A DNA stretch of 64,000 bases from Hydractinia symbiolongicarpus (GCF_029227915.1 NC_079884.1:29700001-29764000); one strand, 5' to 3'. Positions 1 to 10,019 are shown, counted from the stretch's first letter. Numbers and translations: made by a program. The notes: generated from the sequence alone by a model not told the origin.

Positions 1-1312
1 GGGTGTAAACTCATTATCCGAACGATTTTTTAAATTATTATTTCACCACTAAAGCCCATGAGACTTGTAGTTTTTAAAAATGTTTTCATTTTTGATGAGA
101 CGCTGTATAAAAGAAGTTTAATCGCCGGCAAACGAAAACCCGCGACTTCCCGTAAATCCCGGACTCGGCCCGTATAGTCAAAAGTATACAAAGAAAGTAC
201 CCAGGGAGTAAACTCAATTCCCGAACGATTTTTTAAATTTTTTTTCACCACTAAAATGCATGAGACTTGTAGTATTCAAAAATGTTTTCATTTTTGATGA
301 GACGCTTAATGAAAGAGGTTTAATCGCCGGCAAACGAAAACCCGCGATTTTCCGTAAATCCCGGGCTTGGCCCGTATAGTCAAAAGTATACAAAGAAAGT
401 ACCCAGGGAGTAAACTCATTTCCCGAACGATTTTTTAGATTATTTTTTCACCACTAAAACGCATGAGACTTGTAGTTTTCAAACTTGTTTTCATTTTTGA
501 TGAGACGCTGAATAAAAGAAGTTTAATCGCCGGCAAACGAAAACCCGCGATTTCCCGTAAATGCCGGGCTTGGCCCGTATAATTGAATGTATATAAAGAA
601 AGTACCCAAGGAGTAAACTGATTTCCCGAACGATTTTTCAAATTATTTCTGCACCACTAGAACGAATGAGACTTGTAGTTTTGAAAAATGTTTTCATTTT
701 TAATGAGACGCTTAATGAAAGAGGTTTAATCGCCGGCAAACGAAAACCCGCGATTTCCCGTAAAGCCCGGGCTTGTCCCGTATAGTCGAGTGCATACAAA
801 GAAAGTACCCTGTGAGTAAACTCATTTCCAGAACGATTTTTTAAATTATCTTTTCATCACTTAATCGCATGAGACTTGTAGTTTTCAAAAATGTTTTCAT
901 TTTTTATGACACGCTGAATAAAAGAAGTTTAATCGCCGGCAAATGAAAACCTGCGATTTCCCGTAAATCCCAGACTCGGTCCGTATAGTCAAAAGTATAC
1001 AAAGAAAATACCCAGGGAGTAAACTCATTTCCCGAACGCTTTTTTAAATTATTATTTCACCACTAAAGCCCATGAGACTTGTAGTTTTTAAAAATGTTTT
1101 CATTTTTGATGAGACGCTGAATAAAAGGAGTTTAATCGCTGGCAAACGAAAACCCGCGATTTCCCGTAAACCCCGGACTCGGCCCGTATAGTCAAAAGTA
1201 TACAAAGAAAGTACCCAGGGAGTAAATTCATTTCCCGATCGATTTTTTAAATTATTTTTTCACCACTAAAACGCATGAGACTTGTAGTTTTCAAAAATGT
1301 TTTCATTTTTGA
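1..1312 (+). repeat. Satellite array, left segment (~6.5 monomers of ~203 bp)
   Basis: Head-to-tail monomers, each recognisable by ATGAGACTTGTAG at 58, 260, 463, 666, 869, 1072 and 1275. The first monomer has a variant (GCTGTATAAAAG, CGCGACTTCCCG) that recurs at 35.5, 37.4, 38.0, 40.0 and 43.0 kb, so monomer types are dispersed along the array. The segment 661-1312 is closely matched by 5097-5747. The satellite stops abruptly inside a monomer at 1312, where the LINE begins. No gene is supported here; short frames on both strands are consequences of the repeat. Confidence 0.97.
1305..1312 (+). repeat. Left target-site duplication of the LINE (ATTTTTGA)
   Basis: The 8 bp ATTTTTGA lies directly before the first LINE base and recurs at 4928-4935 directly after its 3' tail. 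The same eight bases occur once, uninterrupted, in the paralogous monomer at 5740-5747. This is the normal product of target-primed reverse transcription. The left end of the repeat at 4928 is ambiguous by one base because the LINE tail ends in A. Confidence 0.85.
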
Positions 1313-1828
1313 AAAACGCCGCGAAGGAGATCTGACAAAAAATCTAAAGTTACGCAAATAATTGGAGACTCGATTGTAAAAGAAGTGAAGGGCTGGAAAC
1401 TTTCTTCAAACGAGAACAAGATTATAGTGAAATCCTTCTCTGGAGCCACGACTAAATGCATGGAAAGTTACGCAATACCAACTACGAACATGTCTCCCGA
1501 TAACATTATTACTCATTGTGGCACTAACGATCTTAATAGAATCGAAACCGATCAAATTGCTCAAAACATAGTAAAATTGGCTATTAAATTGAAATCTGGT
1601 GAAAATAATGTAATGATATCGGGCATAATTCAACGAAAAGACAGACTAAATGAAAAGGTGATGGCAGTCAACAAATCTCTCGCTCATCTTTGCGAACAAA
1701 GAAACATCGGCTTTATCAATAATGATAATATAAACCCCGACTTGCATTTAAATAGAAGTCGCCTTCACCTAAATATGAAAGGGACTTCAATATTGTCTCG
1801 GAACTTTCTACAGGTGATTGAGGATTGA
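1313..1828 (+). pseudogene. LINE first-protein fragment: SGNH/GDS esterase-like domain (5' truncated)
   Basis: This frame is open from the first LINE base to TGA at 1826-1828 (171 codons); the true start is lost by 5' truncation, so the GTG at 1385 should not be taken as a start. SGNH block I is visible as I-I-G-D-S (GDS at 1364-1372), upstream of that GTG. A block II-like S-F-S-G follows, then block III G-T-N-D at 1520-1531. Near the end is S-R-L-H-L-N, with His at 1766-1768; the usual Asp of the D-x-x-H block is Ser (1757-1759). In CR1-type LINEs this domain sits in the protein upstream of the endonuclease and is thought to act in RNP or lipid/membrane association; its exact role is unsettled. 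It is followed in the same frame by the endonuclease, with only this one stop between them. Confidence 0.85.
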
Positions 1829-1927
1829 CACAAAAAACCTGTTGAAATTTACGACACAGATCCACCGAACACTGCCTCAGATACTTTTGATTCAACATAT
1901 GATATTTTCACTCTACGTCGCAGTCAC

Positions 1928-3784
1928 ATGTGTAACTTGATAGTCGGTCATTTGAACCTAAACTCGTTGCGAAACAACTTCGAAGCAATTGATTTAACTT
2001 TCAAGCACAATATTGATGTTCTGCTTCTAACTGAAACGAAAATAGATGAATCGTTCACTGATGCTCAATTTAAGTTAGATAATTACGCAATTCTGAGGAA
2101 AGATAGAAATGGACATGGTGGCGGTATTTTACTCTATATAAATGAAAATATTCCCTTCAAAGTGTTGCGAAAATATACTTTACCGGATGATATCGAAGTT
2201 TTAGTTGTCGAAATAAATCTTCGAAAACGCAAATGGCTTTTAATCGGTGCATATAAACCACCGTTACAAAAAAATTACTACTTTTTAACTCAAATCGCAA
2301 ATGTATTGATTTCACATCTCAACTATCACGAAAACATCATAATTATGGGTGATTTAAACATGGAAATAAGTGACACAGATTTCGATAACTTCATTTCAAC
2401 ATACGACCTCCATAGACTAATCAAATCACCAACCTGCTTTAAGTCAAGTACTTCGCCTTCTTGCATTGATCACATATTAACAAATCAACCAAATTTCTTT
2501 AAAAATAGTGTAACAATCGAAACTGGCATATCAGATTGGCATTTATTTGTTGGAAGTGTGATGAGAATGAACGTGATTAAAGGCGACCCAATTGTGAAAC
2601 ACTACAGAAATTACAACAAAATTGACTACTTTGATTTTGAAAGAACATTATCAATGAACTTTTTGAAATTACTTGAGAACAATTACGACTTTAACCAATT
2701 CAATTTATGCATCACGTCTACGCTAAACCATTTTGCACCATTGAAAAAGAAAATACTAAGATTCAATAACGCACCTTTTATCACCAAGGAGCTTCGCAAA
2801 GCTATTATGCACAGATCCAAACTTCGTCGCATATATAACAAATCACGATCAAAAGAAAATTGGTCCAACTTCACTAGACAGAGAAACTACTGTGTTTCCT
2901 TATTACGAAAAACCAGACGTTCGTATTTCAAGGGTTTACGTATGACAAGCATCACTGATAATAAAAAGTTCTGGAAGTCTGTCAAGCCATTGTTTTCAAA
3001 CGTTAGTTATAACACCAACAAAATTATCTTAATCGAGAAAGAAAAGATAGTCACCGACGAACAAAAATTATGCAAAATCTTCAATGAATATTACACCAAC
3101 ATCACGAAAAATTTACCAATCAAACCAAACGATGATACACATACAGCAACCATTCACGATGCAATCCACTCGTATACTAATCACATCAGTATTTTGAAAA
3201 TTCGTGAAAATGTGGGTTATGATGAAAAGTTCTATTTTTCGCTGGTTGAACAGCCTGATGTTCTCAAAGTCATCAAAGACATGGATGCAAAAAAATCTTC
3301 TGTTAGTGGTGATTTTCCAGTTTTTATGTTGAAAAAGTTTATTCATATCTTTGTTCCTATCCTCACTAATATTATAAATTTTTGTTTACAGTCTAATATT
3401 TTTCCTGATGATTTAAAACTTGCAGAGGTTATACCTGTTTTTAAGAAGGATGACTGTAATGATAAGGAGAACTATAGACCTGTTAGCTTGCTTCCCTGTT
3501 TATCAAAGGTTTTTGAAAGAATTATTCTTAATCAAATGCACACTTTTATGCATGACAAACTCAGCCCTCATCTATCAGGCTTCAGAAAGGGTTATAATAC
3601 ACAATATGCTCTCATTCGAATGATTGAACAATGGAAAAGCACACTTGATAATAAGGGTGTAGTTGGAGCAGTGCTAATGGACCTTTCAAAAGCTTTTGAT
3701 ACTATCAACCATGATTTGCTTATTGCAAAGCTGATGCCTATGGTTTTTCTGAATCTTCTTTATTATTTATTCACTCATACTTGA
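1928..3784 (+). pseudogene. LINE polyprotein, 5' part: APE endonuclease plus N-terminal half of reverse transcriptase
   Basis: A 618-codon frame from ATG 1928, ending at TGA 3782-3784 because of a frameshift. Endonuclease motifs in order: H-L-N-L-N-S (residues 8-13), L-L-T-E-T-K (33-38, catalytic Glu36), G-G-G-I-L-L-Y (64-70), Y-K-P-P (109-112), G-D-L-N (141-144), C-I-D-H-I-L (179-184) and I-S-D-W-H (201-205). The last is normally S-D-H with a catalytic His; here that position is Trp204 (TGG at 2537-2539). Reverse transcriptase begins with N-Y-R-P-V-S-L-L-P (515-523) and reaches motif A, M-D-L-S-K-A-F-D, with Asp585 at 3680-3682. In an active element the endonuclease nicks target DNA and the RT primes from the nick. 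The frame is also open upstream, back to the TGA at 1826, so the real start may be earlier or absent. Not functional as it stands. Confidence 0.92.
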
Positions 3785-4779
3785 AAAATCGTTTTCAGAG
3801 AACCAGAATAAATTCTTCTTTTAGCGAATGGCTTCCTCTTCAAGTTGGAGTTCCACAAGGATCAATCTTAGGACCTCCTTTCTTCAATTATTCTATAAAC
3901 GATTTATTCTGGTTCATTATTCAATCATCCCTTTGTAACTTTGCAGATGATAACACCTTATATGCTTGTGAAAATTCATTAGAAGATGTAAAACAAACAC
4001 TGCTTACTAATTTGGTCATAGTTAATAATTGGTTTTATGAAAATTACTTAGCAATAAATTTGAAAAAGTATCAATATATTGTATTAGGTCATCACGATGA
4101 AAGTTTGATATTTAACCATTTGAAAATTGCGTGTAAATCGTCTGTAGTGCTTCTTGGTGTTACGATTGACTCGAGACTAAACTTTCATTTGCATGTCAAA
4201 AACATCTGTAATAAGGCTAGTAGGAAACTCAACGTGCTTCAAAGGATATCTTCCTTTTTGACACCCAAGATGAAGCGTTTTCTCTTCAATTCATTTATCT
4301 TGTCTCAGTTTTCTTACTGTCCCTTAGTATGGATGTTTTGTGGAAAAGTTGCGAATAATCGAATCAATCGTATTCATGAACGTTGTCTAAGAATCATACA
4401 GGACGATTTAAATGGCAGTTACGATGAACTTTTATCTTTATGTAATGTTAAAAATATTCACATCATCAGTTTACAGAATTTAATGAAAGAGGTTTACAAA
4501 TTTTTAAATGGATTGTCACCTCTATATATGAACGAGATATTTTCTGTTAGGGAAAACAAGTACAACCTTCGTTGCTTTAATTTGATCAGGCGACCAACTT
4601 GTCGGACAACGTACTATGGCTTAAATACTTTATCATATATTGCAGGGAAGCTATGGATATCTGTGCCTGACGCTACAAAGAATGCTCCTTCTCTCGAAGC
4701 CTTCCGTAGCTCAATAAAATTTTGGGAAGGTGATGTTTGCACCTGTAAAATATGCATGGATATACCATACATATTTTAA
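3733..4779 (+). pseudogene. LINE polyprotein, 3' part: reverse transcriptase palm/thumb and C-terminal domain (frameshifted)
   Basis: The RT resumes in a different frame: the upstream part is read from 1928 and this part is one base out of step with it. Homology-like sequence is continuous if reading switches near 3731-3735, so one base was probably lost there. From about 3739 the text reads as the usual A-Y-G-F-S stretch leading to S-Y-L-K-N-R. The P-Q-G-S-I-L-G motif is at 3853-3873, followed by P-P-F-F where family members usually have a Leu, a likely damaging change. The catalytic box F-A-D-D is at 3940-3951 (the Y/F-x-D-D aspartates at 3946-3951). The thumb and a connection region follow, ending with a G-D-V-C-T-C-K-I-C Cys-rich tail before TAA at 4777-4779. 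The TTG at 3781 is not a biological start. Confidence 0.9.
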
Positions 4780-4927
4780 CTTTACTTATTTATTTATTTA
4801 TTTTTCTTATTTTTTATCGCTGTTTGCCTTGTTTTACGTTTTGTTGTCGATTTAAATTAGTTATTTAAATACTATTGTATCTATCGACGTTAAATAAAGA
4901 GAAAATCAAAAAAATCAAATCAAAAAA
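4780..4927 (+). other. LINE 3' UTR and A-rich TCAAA tail
   Basis: About 148 bp between the RT stop and the right target-site duplication. It begins with a TTTA tetranucleotide run (about 4785-4805), is T-rich in the middle, and ends with an A-rich tail from about 4901 containing three TCAAA units (4906, 4915, 4920). A 3' end made of short repeats rather than pure poly(A) is typical of CR1/L2-like elements, in which the reverse transcriptase recognises the 3' end of its own RNA. The last A is shared with the duplicated target. Confidence 0.8.
4893..4898 (+). promoter_or_regulatory. AATAAA polyadenylation signal of the LINE
   Basis: AATAAA lies 30 bp before the end of the LINE, immediately before the A-rich tail. 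The position fits 3' end formation of the element's RNA. The same hexamer also occurs in most satellite monomers (in GCTGAATAAAAG), so the hexamer alone would be weak evidence; its position is what supports it. Confidence 0.6.
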
Positions 4928-4935
4928 ATTTTTGA
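4928..4935 (+). repeat. Right target-site duplication of the LINE (ATTTTTGA)
   Basis: A second copy of ATTTTTGA, after which the satellite continues in register with TGAGACACTG. The matching uninterrupted monomer at 5740 onward continues with the same TGAGACACTG. This fixes the 3' junction to within a base or so. Confidence 0.85.
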
Positions 4936-5908
4936 TGAGACACTGAATAAAAGAAGTTTAATCGCCGGCAAACAAAAACCCGCAATTTCCCGTAAATCCC
5001 GGGCTTGGCCCGTATAGTCAAAAGTATACAAAGAAAGTACCCAGGGAGTAAACTCATTTCCCGAACGATTTTTTATATTATTTTTTCACCACTAAAATGC
5101 ATGAGACTTGTAGTTTTCAAAAATGTTTTCATTTTTAATGAGACGCTTCATGAAAGAGGTTTAATCGCCGGCAAACGAAAACCCGCGATTTCCCGTAAAG
5201 CCCGGGCTTGTCCCGTATAGTCGAGTGTACACAAAGAAAGTACCCTGTGAGTAAACTCATTTCCAGAACGATTTTTTAAATTATCTTTTCATCACTTAAT
5301 CGCATGAGACTTGTAGTTTTCAAAAATGTTTTCATTTTTTATGACACGCTGAATAAAAGAAGTTTAATCGCCGGCAAACGAAAACCTGCGATTTCCCGTA
5401 AATCCCAGACTCAATCCGTATAGTCAAAAGTATACAAAGAAAATACCCAGGGAGTAAACTCATTTCCCGAACGATTTTTTAAATTATTATTTCACCACTA
5501 AAGCCCATGAGACTTGTAGTTTTTAAAAATGTTTTCATTTTTGATGAGACGCTGAATAAAAGGAGTTTAATCGCTGGCAAATGAAAACCCGCGATTTCCC
5601 GTAAACCCCGGACTCGGCCCGTATAGTCAAAAGTATACAAAGAAAGTACCCAGGGAGTAAATTCATTTCCCAATCGATTTTTTAAATTATTTTTTCACCA
5701 CTAAAACGCATGAGACTCGTAGTTTTCAAAAATGTTTTCATTTTTGATGAGACACTGAATAAAAAAAGTTTAATCGCCGGCAAACGAAAACCCGCCATTT
5801 CCCGTAAATCCCGGTCTTGGCCCGTATAGTCAAAAGTATACAAAGAAAGTACCCAGGGAGTAAACTCATTTCCCGAACGATTTTTTATATTATTTTTTCA
5901 CCACTAAA
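4936..5908 (+). repeat. 4-monomer (812 bp) unit with intact paralogue of the LINE-interrupted copy
   Basis: Taking out the LINE and one target copy, 661-1312 plus 4936-5096 forms four monomers matched in order by 5097-5908, offset 812 bp (4 x 203). The upstream offset is 4435 = 812 + 3615 (LINE) + 8 (duplication), so the arithmetic closes exactly. Shared markers include GTCGAGTG monomers, the TTTTTTATGACACG monomer, the AAAGCCC monomer and the CCGATCGATT/CCAATCGATT monomer, in that order. Confidence 0.9.
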
Positions 5909-8900
5909 ATGCATGAGACTTGTAGTTTTCAAAAATGTTTTCAATTTTGATGAGACACTTAATGAAAAAGGTTTAATCGCAAGCAAACGAAAACCCGCGA
6001 TTTCCCGTAAATCCCGGGCTTGGCCCGTATAGTCGAATGTATACAAAGAAAGTACCCTGTGAGTAAACTCATTTCCAGAACGATTTTTTAGATTATTTTT
6101 TCACCACTAAAACGCATGAGACTTGTAGTTTTCAAACTTGTTTTCATTTTTGATGAGACGCTGATTAAAAGAAATTTAATCGCTGGCAAACGAAAACCCG
6201 CGATTTCCCGTAAATCCCGGGCTGGGCCCGTATAGTTGAATGTATATAAAGAAAGTACCCAAGGAGTAAACTGATTTCCCGAACGATTTTTCAAATTCTT
6301 TCTGCACCACTAGAACGAATGAGACTTGTAGTTTTCAAAAATGTTTTCATTTTTAATGAGACGCTTAATGAAAGAGGTTTAATCGCCGCCAAACGAAAAC
6401 CCGCGATTTCCCGTAAATCCCAGGCTTGTCCCGTATAGTCGAGGGTATACAAAGAAAGTACCCTGTGAGTAAACTCATTTCCAAAACGATTTTTTGAATT
6501 ATCTTTTCACCACTAAAACGCATGAGACTTGCAGTTTTCAAAAATGTTTTCATTTTTGATGAGACGCTTAATGAAAGAGGTTTAATCGCCGGCAAACGAA
6601 ATCCCGCGATTTCCCGTAAAGCCCGGGCTTCTCCCGTATAGTCGATTGTATACAAAGAAAGTACCCTGTGAGTAAACTCATTTCCAGAACGATTTTTTAA
6701 ATTATCTTTTCATCACTTAATCGCATGAGACTTGTAGTTTTCAAAAATGTTTTCATTTTTTATGACACGCTGAATAAAAGAAGTTTAATCGCCGGCAAAC
6801 GAAAACCTGCGATTTCCCGTAAATCCCAGACTCGGTCCGTATAGTCAAAAGTATACAAAGGAAATACCCAGGGAATAAACTCATTTCCCGAACGATTTTT
6901 TAAATTATTATTTCACCACTAAAGCCCATGAGACTTGTAGTTTTTAAAAATGTTTTCATTTTTGATGAGAAGCTGAATAAAAGGAGTTTAATCGCTGGCA
7001 AACGAATACCCGCGATTTCCCGTAAACCCCGGACTCGGCCCGTATAGTCAAAAGTATACAAAGAAAGTACCCAGGGAGTAAATTCATTTCCCGATCGATT
7101 TTTTAAATTATTTTTTTACCACTAAAACGCATGAGACTTGTAGTTTTCAAAAATGTTTTCATTTTTGTTGAGACACTGAATAAAAGAAGTTTAATCGCCG
7201 GCAAACGAAAACCCGCCATTTCCCGTAAATCCCGGGCTTGGACGTATAGTCAAAAGTATACAAAGAAAGTACCCAGGGAGTAAACTCATTTCCCGAACGA
7301 TTTTTTATATTATTTTTTCACCACTAAAATGAATGAGACTTGTAGTTTTCAAAAATGTTTTCAATTTTGATGAGAGGCTTAATGAAAAAGGTTTAATCGC
7401 CGGCAAACGAAAACCCGCGATTTCCCGTAAATCCCAGGCTTGTCCCGTATAGTCGAGGGTATACAAAGAAAGTACCCAGGGAGTAAACTCATTTCCCGAA
7501 CGATTTTTTATATTATTTTTTCACCACTAAAATGCATGAGACTTGTAGTTTTCAAAAATGTTTTCAATTTTGATGAGACACTTAATGAAAGAGGTTTAAT
7601 CGCAAGCAAACGAAAACCCGCGATTTCCCGTAAATCCCGGGCTTGGCCCGTATAGTCGAATGTATACAAAGAAAGTACCCTGTGAGTAAACTCATTTCCA
7701 GAACGATTTTTTAGATTATTTTTTCACCACTAAAACGCATGAGACTTGTAGTTTTCAAACTTGTTTTCATTTTTGATGAGACGCTGATTAAAAGAAGTTT
7801 AATCGCCGGCAAACGAAAACCCGCGATTTCCCGTAAATCCCGGGCTGGGCCCGTATAGTTGAATGTATATAAAGAAAGTATCCAAGGAGTAAACTGATTT
7901 CCCGAACGATTTTTCAAATTCTTTCTGCACCACTAGAACGAATGAGACTTGTAGTTTTCAAAAATGTTTTCATTTTTAATGAGACGCTTAATGAAAGAGG
8001 TTTAATCGCCGCCAAACGAAAACCCGCGATTTCCCGTAAATCCCAGGCTTGTCCCGTATAGTCGAGGGTATACAAAGAAAGTACCCTGTGAGTAAACTCA
8101 TTTCCAAAACGATTTTTTGAATTATCTTTTCACCACTAAAACGCATGAGACTTGCAGTTTTCAAAAATGTTTTCATTTTTGATGAGACGCTTAATGAAAG
8201 AGGTTTAATCGCCGGCAAACGAAATCCCACGATTTCCCGTAAAGCTCGGGCTTCTCCCGTATAGTCGATTGTATACAAAGAAAGTACCCTGTGAGTAAAC
8301 TCATTTCCAGAACGATTTTTTAAATTATCTTTTCATCACTTAATCGCATGAGACTTGTAGTTTTCAAAAATGTTTTCATTTTTTATGACACGCTGAATAA
8401 AAGAAGTTTAATCGCCGGCAAACGAAAACCTGCGATTTCCCGTAAATCCTAGACTCGGTCCGTATAGTCAAAAGTATACAAAGGAAATACCCAGGGAATA
8501 AACTCATTTCCCGAACGATTTTTTAAATTATTATTTCACCACTAAAGCCCATGAGACTTGTAGTTTTTAAAAATGTTTTCATTTTTGATGAGAAGCTGAA
8601 TAAAAGGAGTTTAATCGCTGGCAAACGAATACCCGCGATTTCCCGTAAACCCCGGACTCGGCCCGTATAGTCAAAAGTATACAAAGAAAGTACCCAGGGA
8701 GTAAATTCATTTCCCGATCGATTTTTTAAATTATTTTTTTACCACTAAAACGCATGAGACTTGTAGTTTTCAAAAATGTTTTCATTTTTGTTGAGACACT
8801 GAATAAAAGAAGTTTAATCGCCGGCAAACGAAAACCCGCCATTTCCCGTAAATCCCGGGCTTGGACGTATAGTCAAAAGTATACAAAGAAAGTACCCAGG

Positions 8901-9500
8901 GAGTAAACTCATTTCCCGAACGATTTTTTATATTATTTTTTCACCACTAAAATGCATGAGACTTGTAGTTTTCAAAAATGTTTTCAATTTTGATGAGACG
9001 CTTAATGAAAAAGGTTTAATCGCCGGCAAACGAAAACCCGCGATTTCCCGTAAATCCCGGGCTGGGCCCGTATAGTTGAATGTATATAAAGAAAGTACCC
9101 AAGGAGTAAACTGATTTCCCGAACGATTTTTCAAATTCTTTCTGCACCACTAGAACGAATGAGACTTGTAGTTTTCAAAAATGTTTTCATTTTTAATGAG
9201 ACGCTTAATAAAAGAGGTTTAATTGCCGCCAAACGAAAACCCGCGATTTCCCGTAAATCCCAGGCTTGTCCCGTATAGTCGAGGGTATACAAAGAAAGTA
9301 TCCTGTGAGTAAACTCATTTCCAAAACGATTTTTCGAATTATCTTTTCACCACTAAAACGCATGAGACTTGCAGTTTTCAAAAATGTTTTCATTTTTGAT
9401 GAGACGCTTAATGAAAGAGGTTTAATCGCCGGCAAACGAAATCCCGCGATTTCCCGTAAAGCCCGGGCTTCTCCCGTATAGTCGAGTGTATACAAAGAAA
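5860..9500 (+). repeat. 8-mer higher-order repeat (1623 bp), second copy followed by a shortened unit
   Basis: Markers repeat at an offset of 1623 bp (8 x 203 - 1): for example GGGCTGGGCCCG at about 6221 and 7844, the AAGGAAATACCCAGGGAAT monomer at about 6858 and 8481, and TTGGACGTATAG at about 7234 and 8857. After 9.05 kb the offset to the previous copy becomes 1217 (6 x 203 - 1), so two monomers were lost. The switch falls inside the monomer at about 8928-9134. Confidence 0.85.
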
Positions 9501-10019
9501 GTACCCTGTGAGTAAACTCATTTCCAGAACGATTTTTTAAATTATCTTTTCATCACTTAATCGCATGAGACTTGTAGTTTTCAAAAATGTTTTCATTTTT
9601 TATGACACGCTGAATAAAAGAAGTTTAATCGCCGGCAAACGAAAACCTGCGATTTCCCGTAAATCCCAGACTCGGTCCGTATAGTCAAAAGTATAAAAAG
9701 AAAATACCCAGGGAGTAAACTCATTTCCCGAACGATTTTTTAAATTATTATTTCACCACTAAAGCCCATGAGACTTGTAGTTTTTAAAAATGTTTTCATT
9801 TTTGATGAGAGGCTGAATAAAAGGAGTTTAATCGCTGGAAAACGAAAACCCGCGATTTCCCGTAAACCCCGGACTCGGCCCGTATAGTCAAAAGTATACA
9901 AAGAAAGTACCCAGGGAGTAAATTCATTTCCCGATCGATTTTTTAAATTATATTTTCACCACTAAAACGCATGAGACTTGTAGTTTTCAAAAATGTTTTC
10001 ATTTTTGATGAGACGCTGA

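Larger units (their letters stand above)
1313..4927 (+). mobile_element. 5'-truncated CR1/L2-like non-LTR retrotransposon (LINE), ~3.6 kb, inactivated
   Basis: The element interrupts a satellite monomer. In order it carries the end of an SGNH/GDS-esterase-like domain, an APE-type endonuclease, a reverse transcriptase with an F-A-D-D catalytic box, a Cys-containing C-terminus, a short 3' UTR, an AATAAA signal and an A-rich tail with TCAAA units. No LTRs are present. Esterase domains in the first protein are known from CR1-like LINEs, which is the basis of the clade call; L2, Rex1 or related clades are alternatives. It is 5' truncated, because the open frame already runs at the first base, so it has no promoter. 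A frameshift in the RT, a substituted endonuclease His and an altered RT motif mark it as a dead copy. It is flanked by 8 bp target-site duplications and is the only such element in the window. Confidence 0.93.

Noticed and set aside
30-641. Short minus-strand open frames (65-75 codons) repeated throughout the array
   Set aside because: They recur in every monomer of the right variant because the sequence recurs. 203 bp is not a multiple of 3, so no frame crosses more than one or two units; there is no start context, domain or codon bias beyond the repeat.
1305-1312. Sequence-specific targeting of the satellite by the LINE
   Set aside because: There is only one insertion among ~297 potential target monomers, and T-rich/A-rich APE-type targets are common by chance; one event cannot show specificity.
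1385-1828. Start of the LINE first protein at GTG 1385
   Set aside because: The frame is open back to the LINE boundary at 1313 and the G-D-S motif lies upstream of 1385, so the start is lost by truncation and 1385 is arbitrary.
1406-1898. Minus-strand frames across the LINE (1406-1633, 1716-1898, 2683-2874, 3113-3346) and plus 3420-3623
   Set aside because: They overlap the esterase, endonuclease and RT sequences, which have recognisable motifs in the other frame; these are shadows.
1313-4927. Retrovirus or LTR element
   Set aside because: No LTRs, protease, integrase or RNase H/integrase order; APE endonuclease upstream of RT, target-site duplication and A-rich 3' tail are LINE features.
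6365-6655. Longer frames of 96-120 codons (also at 7988, 9205, 17523, 41184, 52188, 58202)
   Set aside because: Each spans parts of two monomers where a 1-base length change happens to join frames. The translated halves are the same monomer read in two frames, so they are not a protein family.
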